DNA of 48,530 nt from the NCBI GenBank assembly GCA_964058805.1, contig CAXKVV010000385.1, positions 1 to 48,530 of the forward strand, in the 5' to 3' direction. Under the pieces are notes generated by a model that saw only the letters and a list, made by a program, of their open reading frames with translations, was not told where the DNA came from and made no database searches. This stretch comes from Schoenoplectus triqueter (lineage: Eukaryota > Streptophyta > Magnoliopsida > Poales > Cyperaceae). Positions 1 through 26,917 of this stretch are shown here, one piece after another (the stretch's first letter is position 1; each line of letters starts with the position of its first letter). A program made the translations under genes and the position numbers.

Positions 1-217
1 AGCTCATATAGGGAGCAAATATCTCGACGAGGGCCACTAACTCGACATCCGCTCAGGTACAGGTTAAGTTAGATCTTCCTCTCGTGGATCTGAAGCTTAA
101 TGGACCGACTACATATCTGAGTTGGTCGTGTCGGATTGAGGCCGCTCTAGTTGGGAAGAGACTACAAGAATATCTGACAGGAGCCGAGCCAGGTAGTGAC
201 AGTGCTTAGGCCGATGA

Positions 218-910
218 GTGGAGGACCACACATGCTCAGTTGTTCACATGGTTACTCAACTCAATAGTCCCATTGATTGCTTCATTAGTGGATGGCATTC
301 AAATGGTCTGGGCAAAGCTGAAGAGGACCTGCGCTGGAAGGGTCATATGGACGCGGTGTACCAGATTCTAAGGTACCTAAAAAGTGCACCAGGAAAAGGG
401 CTGATCTACCGGAAGAATGGGCACTTGAACATCGAGGGTTACTGCGATTCAGACTGGGCTAGTTGTGCTGACGACAGGAAGTCCACGTCTGGATACTGCA
501 TATTCGTAGGAGACAACCTGGTCTCCTGGAAGAGTAAGAAACAGTCGGTGATTGCTCGTTCCACGACCGAAGCAGAGTATAGAGTTATGGCCCTGAGTGT
601 TGCAAAGATGATCTGGTTGAGATCCATATTAGTGGAGCTCAAGATGAATCAAGGGGCCTAGATAAAGTTGTGGTGTGACAATAAGCCGGCAATCAGCATT
701 GCCAACAACTCCGTGCAGCATGACATAACCAAACATGTAGAGATTGATAGGTTCTTCATCAAGGAGAAATTAGATAGTGGACTATTAGAGCTGGGATGTG
801 TAGCCACAAGGGAGCAAGTGGTCGATTGTCTCACTAAGGGGCTTAGTTCGCTCGATTTGATTAGATTATGTGACAAGATGGGCTTAATGGATATTTTTTG
901 CCCATCTTGA
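218..910 (+). pseudogene. copia RNase H fragment with in-frame stop
   Basis: This is the open stretch of the deleted copia element, in two same-frame segments (218-661 and 668-910) separated by a TAG codon. Visible motifs are the RNase H catalytic-site context DSDWA, the STEAEYR-like box (STTEAEYR) and the WCDN box, followed by KHVEIDRFFIKEK and QVVDCLTKG, which end copia polyproteins. The first codons, up to about nt 315, are out of frame with the gag reading, so the nominal start is not real. No function is expected. Confidence 0.8.
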
Positions 911-917
911 AGGCGAG

Positions 918-1093
918 TGTTGATATTTGTTTAAATGTAGCAAGTATTTATGAGTTTTAATTAGAGATATCAAGTATCAAGTAGTATTTGTCTTTTCTAT
1001 TGTACACCGTTGTACGCCTATATAAAGACTTTGCAGCGATTGAATACAAGATAGTTCATTTTGTCTTCAATTGAACTCATTTAATTTTTGACA
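918..1093 (+). repeat. Probable 3' LTR of the left copia remnant
   Basis: The segment begins TGTTGATATTTG just after the polyprotein stop and ends TTTTTGACA, giving the expected TG...CA ends and a length of about 176 bp. It contains a TATA-like stretch (cctatataaag near 1017-1027), as expected for an LTR promoter. The 5' LTR would lie outside the window, so the borders cannot be confirmed by comparison. Confidence 0.6.
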
Positions 1094-1729
1094 ATCACTC
1101 TTCCAAACTTCTGATTTATGATTACATTTAACAAACACATTCATTTATGTGACTACCCTTGTAATGCAACAATCAGTTATGTTATTTCATTAATTTTGAA
1201 AACTTTTAGTTTACATTATACAATAAAACTTGTACCTGAATTTATCGGTTCTCAAATCTAATATTTTGTGATCAGATAAAATTTATTGTATGAAAAGCAA
1301 CATAGGTGCTAATGTGTATACTGAATACTGTATATTAATCTTTCTAAACTTTTTCTGGAAGTACGTATTTGACCATTTAGTCTTGAAATATAAGAAATGT
1401 GAAATTATGAATGATTATTCTTATGTATGCTTAGGATATTTTGGTCATTTATCATTGTGAGGTTAATGGTGTTAAGTTAATTCAAAGGTTGGAAAGCAGA
1501 TTAGGGCACATTGAAAGGGGGTGTAATTGTCAAAATTAAAGATTGGAAGGGCTAATTGTCACCAAAGGTTTAGGAAGGTGGTGGCGTTAATCCTTAATCA
1601 TTGTTGAACTTAATTCAATATTTGTTTAATGCTAATTTTGGTGTAGCAGAAGTGTCGGTACAGATCATCTCTTCAGTAAAAAAATACACCAAAATAATTA
1701 TTTCCAGTGGCAGGACGAGAGATGTTTAC
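1094..1729. other. AT-rich unassigned DNA, probably intron of the SYD-like gene
   Basis: Between the copia LTR and the last visible SYD-like exon I see AT-rich sequence with no exon similarity on either strand. The expected next exon of the family (continuing after RLET toward the SnAC region) is not present here. The simplest reading is that this is intron sequence and the gene continues past the left edge. Confidence 0.5.
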
Positions 1730-19455
<17,726 letters not shown>

Positions 19456-19463
19456 TAGTTTTC

Positions 19464-20043
19464 CATAAACTACAAAATAATATACAACATCCACGCACAT
19501 ACAGCTAATAAATTCGGCAATGAAGATAAAAGGCGCTATAAATAAAACTTTTAGACCCTTGTTTCGGCTGATTTTTACAAAATGACTAGCTCAGAAGCGG
19601 ATCATGAGATTCACGACTTAGATTTGACACGATTTCCTATGTAGCCTTGCCAATTCGCGCAAACGAAGCTAGGGCACTTTCACGATTCGTTGTTTTTCTT
19701 TGCATCAAGGCGATCGTTCCATAAAAACAGGTTTAATCTCAAATATGAGCTAAAATGCTAGAATTATAATGGAAATAAAAAAATAGAGGCGCGAGACAGG
19801 AAAGGAAAAAAAAAAACTCAGAGGCGTAGAAAAAAAGTAAAGGAGATACTACCAGAAGGGAGCTAGGCGAAGCTAGTAGCAACGCATGGTATCTGTATCG
19901 TCGCTTCAGTTTCTCACTATATTAGGGCTTTCGAACTACCAGAAGGGAGCTAGGCGAAGCTAGTAGCAACGCATGGTATCTGTATCGTCGCTTCAGTTTC
20001 TCACTATATTAGGGCTTTCGAAAATTGTATTTGCGCGAATTGG
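19464..20043 (-). promoter_or_regulatory. SYD-like 5' leader: uORFs, 5'UTR intron, duplicated segment
   Basis: Reading minus, the acceptor TTTTGTAG ends at 19470 and the leader resumes at 19469, 14 nt before the ATG at 19455. In that stretch a four-codon uORF (ATG GAA AAC TAA, 19466-19455) ends overlapping the main start as TAATG. Upstream, an 87-bp unit occurs twice (19848-19934, 19935-20021). Each copy carries a uORF ATG CGT TGC TAC TAG (19887-19873; 19974-19960) and a possible donor CTTCTG|GTAGT. The transcription start is not visible as a clear TATA box. A 5'UTR intron from about 19850 to 19470 is inferred from the splice-site sequences only. Confidence 0.55.
19848..20021. repeat. Perfect 87-bp tandem duplication in the SYD-like leader
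   Basis: Unit 1 at 19848-19934 and unit 2 at 19935-20021 appear identical by eye, each beginning actaccagaaggg and ending gggctttcga. The identity implies a recent duplication. It lies at the presumed first, non-coding exon of the SYD-like gene, so it probably duplicates part of the 5'UTR. Confidence 0.95.
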
Positions 20044-20301
20044 AGAAGGGGGGAATGAAATGAAGGTGGTCAGCTTGGGAATTTTTGTTAAAAGCCGGCC
20101 CCACTAAATTAATTTCATGAACGATCACACTCTGAAACTTTTTTTCATAAAGGGTTGTGAAAAAGACGAAATCCGAATTCACGCCCTTCAGAATCAGAAT
20201 TCTCACATTTAATTAACGTATGGCATTATTGCTAAAAACTGGGCTCAACATCTAAGGACGTGAATTCGGAATGTGTCCTTTATTTTTTTCTATGAGACGT
20301 C
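20022..20301. other. SYD-like upstream spacer
   Basis: This is the likely promoter side of the SYD-like gene (minus strand). I see no strong TATA box. A 14-bp string tttgcgcgaattgg at 20030-20043 has its exact inverse at 19650-19663, bracketing the duplicated leader. Nothing codes here. Confidence 0.4.
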
Positions 20302-20811
20302 TAGACTGTGCAAATATATTGGTTTAATTGATTTTAAACTGAATGGTTAAATTTTAAACTATTTGATTCGATTTTTTGGTCTAAAAATTTCGATTCGGTT
20401 AAAAATTTTAACTAATTCGGTTTTTATTCTTTAGTTCGATTTTGATTTTTCTAAATCGGATAAACTGAATAAACCGAATAGTCTAAAATTTATCAAATAA
20501 TTTTATTTTACTTATAAGGATTATATCAAAGATAATCCAAATATATTTATTTTCTATAGGTTTTATTTAGTTATTTATTTTATTTTTAAACTATTTATTT
20601 TTTTATTAGTTTTTATAACTTTTGGCATTTTTATTCTTCTTTAAATAATATAATTTCAGTTTAACCGAATAAACCAAATAAAATTTTAATTTATTCGGTT
20701 TTTTATTTATTTTTAAAATTTTAATTCGATTCATAATTTAACAAACTGAAAAAAAAATTGATATATATAATTATTTCGGTTTGAACCGATCTGATCATTT
20801 GCACACCCCTA
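20302..20811. mobile_element. hAT-type non-autonomous element, AT-rich
   Basis: The ends are TAGACTGTGCAAAT and ATTTGCACACCCCTA, an imperfect terminal inverted repeat. They are flanked by 8-bp near-identical duplications, gagacgtc (20294-20301) and gagacatc (20812-20819), the hAT target-site length. The interior is rich in ttcggtt / aaccgaa motifs and contains no coding sequence. It lies in the upstream region of the SYD-like gene. Confidence 0.7.
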
Positions 20812-22309
20812 GAGACATCCACCTACTCACATTTATTCTTCTCTTCTTTTTATATTTATCACGACTACGCCTTTTGACTTTCATCATTTATTGCGCAACA
20901 ACGTGCATTAAATTTTTTGAATATGTATCTCCATAATTTGTATTAAATTTCTATATAATTACAATTTCATAAGTGTCGACGTATTACAAACATTTTACCC
21001 TCCTTTTCTATTTTTTTCTTTTGGCTTCGTCACTTAATATGATAATAATTCAAAGGCGAGCAAACTTATAGTTGTTTTCAAATTAAGTAGATTATTTTTG
21101 TGGCTAGTGAAATATAATAGTACTAGACTAATTGTAATAATCGCTTGAGACTTGAAATGCTCGGTGTAATTTGAAAACAGTTGAGGTGATAACGCATGTT
21201 GCTCTGGATTGATTTATAAGAAAATAAACAATATTGGAACTAATATATTTTTTCGGGCTTTACAGGAGAAAGGATGTAGAATTTGCATTTATACCTAACA
21301 ATTTGGGTTAATAGATACCTTAAATGTCATTTTTATGTATAAACAGTATTAGTGAAAATAAACAGAAATAAGATCGTATTTGTGCCAAATTATAGTAATC
21401 AAATCAAGCCCTGGTCAATTTCCTACTAAATAAGTACCGATGGACATATTCAGGAGCGGATGCAGAATTTTGATCAGGGGGCAATTATCGAATTGTAATA
21501 GCTTATCGGGTTCTAACCCATTAATTAATCAGGTACTAATTAAAAATTAATAATTTAATATATATTTTTATCTAATAAAAAATTATTAAAATAATAACAT
21601 TTTATATATTAAAAATAACAACAAAATAAAACTCAAAGTAATAGATAATCAAGTTGATGAAGAAAGTTTTTGTCTACGTAACTTTAAATTTTGATATCTT
21701 TGCATAATAATTTCATTATGCACGATATTAAATATTTTTTTTCTCAATAAAAATAATCAAACAAATTTTCTAGGAGGAACAAATCACCGAAAGCATTACT
21801 GAAAAACACTATTTTTCAAAATTCAAAAGGGCACTTGCCCCCGTAGATCACGTTGGATCCGCCCCTGGACATATTCTCCAGTCAGTAGGTTTTCATAAGC
21901 AATGAGTGTCAGATGTGTCAATTTTCATTAAGTTTATGTTAGCTTATATAGCGCCCCTTGTAAGTTCGAATAAGTGTCAGAACTCAGATGTGCAATTTAA
22001 TTAATGGTTAAGTTATGTTATTTGCTGAGCTTGGTTTTAGAAATTCTTCAGCCAAACATTCATTTTGTTTCTTTGTTTTTCCTTGTCCACAAAATAACGT
22101 AGCAAGAAGATCAAGGGCTAGATTCTTATTCCTTCTCAAAATAAATAAATAACATAGCAAGAAGAATATTTATTAACGGTTGAGGTTAAAATTGAGTAGG
22201 TGCTTGAAGCTTTTATCTTTTTTTTTTGTTACTTTTACAGAAGTCTAAGAGAGAAATTAAAGACTTCATTGCTTTCTCTCAAAAGAGGCTATAAATTCAA
22301 GGGAGAATA
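20812..22309. other. AT-rich intergenic spacer
   Basis: Apart from the hAT MITE at 21451-21867, I see no open reading frame with recognisable similarity and no RNA gene here. The last 23 bases (22287-22309, ggctataaattc...) recur at 37919-37941 on the far side of gypsy element A. Confidence 0.5.
21451..21867. mobile_element. hAT MITE with perfect 8-bp target duplication
   Basis: It begins CAGGAGCGGATGCA and ends TGGATCCGCCCCTG, matching the common plant hAT terminal inverted repeat CAGGGGCGGATCCA with two changes on the left. The 8-bp duplication gacatatt is perfect (21443-21450 and 21868-21875). At 417 bp with an AT-rich non-coding interior, it depends on a transposase made elsewhere. Confidence 0.9.
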
Positions 22310-22835
22310 TGTCACAGGATAAAAAAAAATCGGTTGATAGCCATTGAACATGCCAAATTTAAATTTAAACTCTTGGCAGAAGATGGTCTGGCAGTTTAAC
22401 AGGCTGTCCCTGAGATGGCCCAATAGCTGACGAGGGACTTAAGCCCATTGAAGTTTGCATTAGTAGTAAAGTCAACCCAGGAAGCGCCATAGAAGATCTG
22501 AGTTGTTGGAGCAGAGACAGTTAAAAGCTTAGAGTCTGTTATCATTAGAGAAGGCTATTATTATTACTTTTATTTTTAATAATTATTATCGTAAATAATT
22601 CTATCTTTAATAGGCGATGTTTGTCTAATTTTGGGTGAGAATTTTAATAGACTTTCTCTCTCTTTTTTTCTATCTTTTGTCTCTCATCCTCTCTCTCTTA
22701 TTCTGTATCTTCAGACTTGAATTCTTACCTTAATACATGTAGTTATACTCCAAATGTAATTCATATCAATTTATATTCAGTGAGTTTACTGTTTTATGAG
22801 TGAGTTCTTGTAATTGCTCTATTTAGAACATTACA
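22310..22835 (+). repeat. 5' LTR of gypsy element A
   Basis: It begins TGTCACAGGAT and ends AACATTACA (526 bp), followed by a decayed primer-binding site tagtatcagagtc (compare TGGTATCAGAGC). It aligns with 37433-37888 through shared landmarks such as tgatagccattgaac, ctgacgag and tcatatcaatttatattcagtgag. Confidence 0.85.
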
Positions 22836-22904
22836 ATTAGTATCAGAGTCATTGATCTACATTGGGATTCGTGTTTCATTTGTCTGTGTTTGTGAATTGC
22901 TCAT

Positions 22905-24979
22905 TATGATTACTAAGGATGATCTAGATAAGGCAGTGGCAGACCTCACTGCGAAGATAGATGGCACCATTCAACACACTGATCTCAGCATACAACAGGT
23001 TGATGATCGTTTAGAGCGTCATGTAGCATTAGCAATGGAAGACGGTAAACTTCATACTAATACCTTAGTTCAGGCTATGATTACTCACACAGGAGCAATT
23101 ATTTCCTAATTTTTTAGAGGACATGAACAATCAGCTCACCAGCCTTGAAGCCAAGTTTGACCGCATGAATGGTCCTCCCTCTGGTAAAGGTATTCTTCTC
23201 ACTCCTGACCATGGTTTATCCACTTTTCAAGATAATCCATTATCTGAAAAAGAGAACAGATCCAAGGATGGTACTGCTTTCATTACCAGGGATACTAGGT
23301 TTCAACTCTCATGGTCAGATTGTCCTTCGGTTGGTGCTGATAACCCAGTGGAATGGCTTAGAAAATATTGTTCTTTCTTTGAATTACATCAGGTATTGAT
23401 ACCGTACCGAACTCACCTTGTCACCTTGTAGTTTCATAATCATGCTAGCGAATGGTATGATAGCTACCTAATTGACCACGAGCCTCCAGGATGGGAAGCG
23501 TTAGTATCCTTGGTGACCAATCGATTAAGCGCATTATTCATAAAAACACTCTGGATGAATTGAAGGTTTTGAGTCAATTAGGTACAATTGATGAGTATTG
23601 GCATTTATTTGAGAAATCACACTCTAGGATATTGTTGGAGGGGAGGTAGTTTTCTGAAAAAGATTTTATAGATATTTTTATAAGTGGCTTTATAGGATAA
23701 ATCAAACCATTTGTAATGACTTTTAAGCCAGAATCATTAGAAGGAGCCTATGAATATGCACTCTATATAGAGAGTGCCATGGATTGTCAGTTCAAGAAAA
23801 TTAAATCAAATACAAAATTTACCCCTATGCAGTCTACTTCTATTGGTAAAGTACCAACCGAGAGGGTGTCACCACATACTGTTAAGGTAGCTCCAACTCC
23901 TCTTAATCCTAAGCAAGCCTTATTTGAGCAGAGAAGGGCTTTGGGCCAGTATTTTAAGTGTGGGGATAGATACTATCTTGGTCACCGATGTAAAGTGAAA
24001 CTGCAATTAGTCATGGGCCATGATGATATAGAAGTGCTAGTTTCTTCTAGTCCATTGGAGGAAATGATGAGTCAAGCTACTGATGAACATGCTGAAGAAG
24101 TCATTGTCTTTATGCATGCAACTTCCAATAACCCTACCTACAACACTATGAAGTTAAAGGGTCAAATTGGTACAGTCCCAGTATTTGCTTTAATATACAG
24201 TGGGTCAACCCATAGCTTTGTTAACCCCTCTGTATTACAGGATGGCATTTCATCACATTGTAACCACCAATCCCATGATTGTGATGGCGGCTAATGGAGA
24301 TAGGATGGTCACTGATTCTAAATGTTCAGCTCTCCGGTTTTCAATTCAGGGTCATGAGTTTGAGCATGATCTCAGGGTCTTACCGGTCACAGACTATGAT
24401 GTAATTTTAGGCTTGGGTTGGCTTGCTAAGTTTGGGCCCATGCGTGTAGATTAGCATCACAAATGGGCAGAGTTAGATAAAAAGGGTAATACTATCAAAT
24501 TACAAGTGCAGCCATAAGAGGTCATATTGAATTCTTGTGCAGTAGTAGAATTACCTGAAGAGTGGAAAGCACAAGGAAACATCTTAATTGCACAATTTTG
24601 CCCGTGTGAAGCCCAAGGTCCTTCAAACCCCAATGTACACCCAGCAATACAGTCAGTACTGTAGCAGTTTGAGACCGTGTTTGACTCTACCCCTAAATTT
24701 CCTCCCAAGAGGGACATAGATCATTTCTTACCCTTCTCACCCCCAGTTAAAGTCAGTCAATTTAAGACCTTATAGATACTCTCATTTTTAGAAGTGTGAA
24801 TTGAAGAAAATTATTGATGACCTACTCTATAATTCTATGATCAGACAATCTTGTAGCCCATTTGCTTCACTTGCCTTATTGATGAAGAAAAATGATAGAA
24901 ATTGGAGGCTTTGTGTAGACCATCACCAGTTGAATGCTTTAATAGTGAAGAATAAATATCCAATGCCCATCATAGATGA
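22905..24979 (+). pseudogene. Gypsy element A gag-protease-RT start, degenerate
   Basis: The frame 22852-23109 begins the Gag (MITKDDLDKAVADLTAKIDG from about 22906). 23123-23431 continues it (NQLTSLEAKFDRMN, NPVEWLRKYCSFFELH). 23716-24294 holds the Gag end and a zinc knuckle-like GQYFKCGDRYYLGHRCK, then a protease relic ALIYSGSTHSFVNPS, in which the catalytic Asp of DSGS has become Tyr. 24200-24454 adds VTDYDVILGLGWL. 24801-24979 begins the reverse transcriptase (MKKNDRNWRLCVDHHQLN, YPMPIIDD), which breaks off at the element B insertion. Several stops and frameshifts rule out function. Confidence 0.85.
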
Positions 24980-25754
24980 TGTGAAACCCGTAAACTTTTA
25001 AATAATAAAATATAGGAAAGATTTAAAAAAAAATCCGTGACCTGCCCCCCTTCTCCCTTTTCTTTCCTTCTTCTTTCCCTTACGCCACAACCCTTCTTTT
25101 TATTTTCTTTTTTCGGAACCGAGAGCGGGAGCAACTCCCTTCTCCTCTTTTTCTTCGCTCCTCACCCCATCTGCCCCTCGCCATTTTTCCCCTCTTCTTT
25201 TTCGCTTCTGGCTCGGAGCTCACCTCTCTCTCCCAATCCGGCGCACGATCATTGCTCCGACGCGCATCGGCACCGTCGACGCCCCTCTTCCCTCTCCGGA
25301 TCCGAGCCGCACAAACCCCCCTCGCCTCTCCGAGCTCGTCTACCACCACAACAAAGGTGAGGCTGAGCGGCCTTGTCGTTGTGACCCCTGCCCAACCGCC
25401 CCTTTCTTGCTACATTTGTCAAAATCGGGTAATCTCCTTCCTTTTCTTGGCCGTGTGGGCCTTATGTCGCACCGGGGCGGAACCCCGCAAGTGTCTCTGG
25501 GTTGTTTGCTCGAATAGTTGATTGGGGTGTTAGTTTAACTGTTGCTCGAAATTGTGCATTTCCTCCTTTTTCCCCTTGCTTTGTTGTTGTAACGATTGGG
25601 ACTTGTTGTCCGTTCTTGGTTGCTGACTTTGTACTAGCACTTTGCCTCTACTGATTTCCCTTCTTTGGTACGATGGTGCCTACTGGTACCACTGGGTATA
25701 GCCTTGTATTTCTGTTACTGAATCCACTGCTGCTTGTGGTGAGTGCCTTGGTAC

Positions 25755-26072
25755 ACTGGTACCGAAGGGTACCAGTGAAGCGAGGCCTTAGTTGTGTGCC
25801 CTTATTTCCCTCTGTTGCCTCGTTGGCCTCTTAGTTGGTGCCTGCTCAGCCGATGGCTGTCCCTTTTCACCCCTGGGCCCGATGCCTTATCTGTGATCTA
25901 TTTCGTTGCCTGACTTACTTTCTGGTAAACCCTAGATCCTTGTGTCCCTCTTTTGCTTGTTGTGTATACTTCTCTAGTTGTGGGTTTATCGGCTGACCTA
26001 CAGAGTTGTTGTTGTTGTCCCTTCTCTTGATTGTTATCACACCTTGGTACACTGGTACCGATCGGTACCAGT
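25755..26072. repeat. Pair of palindromes around GGTACC in element B
   Basis: 26051-26072 is a perfect 22-bp palindrome (arm ACTGGTACCGA and its inverse). 25755-25776 is the same with a slightly changed centre. Each is preceded by ccttggtac and followed by a gaagcgagg/aaagcgagg tail, so the pair is a diverged direct repeat that carries an inverted repeat. Confidence 0.85.
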
Positions 26073-26254
26073 AAAGCGAGGATGGGCCTTACACCCTGTT
26101 GCTTGGTTACGGTATTGATGGTATGATGGCCCCATTTTCCTTGTTGCTAGTGAATTCTGACTCATTGCCTGTACTGGTACAATTCTGGGTTCTGGTTTTC
26201 TTTGGTGGGGTGGCTCATTTACTTTTTATCTCTGTGGGTGAGTTATACCAAGAC

Positions 26255-26917
26255 TGATAGCGTTCGAGCTATGAATCGTCCAAGGACACGCACACGTTCA
26301 ACTATAAAATCACAACTGGAGGATACTCTCAACTCACAGCAGGATAAAAGAGGAGATAAACTCAACTCAAGATAAACTTTTTCATAATAATTCAACAAGT
26401 GAGTTTACATTCAGAAATTAGGCTTTATATAGCCATACAACTCAACTCTAGAAACTTCCTACTAATTAATAACTCCTTAACTATTTTTGCAAATATCAAA
26501 ACACAATAAAAACAACATTAACTACTACTGCTAATTCCCAAATATAATTAAAACATAGAAAGACTCAAAAGACAAGTTCCAAGAAACTAATTGCTGGCTG
26601 GCTCCTCAGTAACCACGCTCACTTGACACGAGGTTTTGACCAAGAAGACTCTGGAATCTGGAGAAACTCAAAACATAAAAAAGATAGTCCATTTCATTAT
26701 CTGATCACAGAAATTTAAATCACCCAAATCCGAGCCTTTATGAGAGAGTTATGCCCAAAATACTGGCCCAGTACGAATCTGTCCAGAGAGCTGCTGTTTC
26801 GTAAATTAATTGTAAATATGACTTGGGCCTGGTTCTTCAAGCTGAGAACTGGTCCATAACTTGCTTCCTTGATCATGATTGTTTATATGTAAACCTGCCA
26901 TGACTTGATCGCCATCA
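26255..26917 (-). repeat. 3' LTR (left copy) of gypsy element C
   Basis: 663 bp, TG...CA in minus orientation (TGATGGCGATC...GAACGCTATCA), identical to the right copy. It encodes the last roughly 36 residues of the polyprotein, whose stop is at 26808-26806. Confidence 0.95.

Larger units (their letters stand above)
1..1093 (+). mobile_element. Ty1-copia remnant: gag start fused to RNase H, plus 3' LTR
   Basis: About nt 63-315 encodes a copia gag N-terminus (LKLNGPTTYLSWS, then AQLFTWLLNSIVP) with one in-frame stop. Near nt 315-340 the sequence jumps into another frame that encodes the copia RNase H: ILRYLKSAPGKG, YCDSDWASCADDRKSTSGYC, STTEAEYR, then WCDNKPAISIANN. Protease, integrase and most of the reverse transcriptase are missing, so this is an internal deletion derivative. 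A TAG at 659-661 also breaks the RNase H. The frame ends at 908-910, followed by the likely 3' LTR at 918-1093. The element is cut by the left window edge. It lies downstream of the last visible exon of the SYD-like gene, in antisense orientation, and probably inside an intron of that gene. Confidence 0.85.

Noticed and set aside
25037..25521. Proline/serine-rich open frames in the CT-rich start of element B
   Set aside because: They come from biased pyrimidine-rich LTR sequence, have overlapping frames on both strands and show no family motif.
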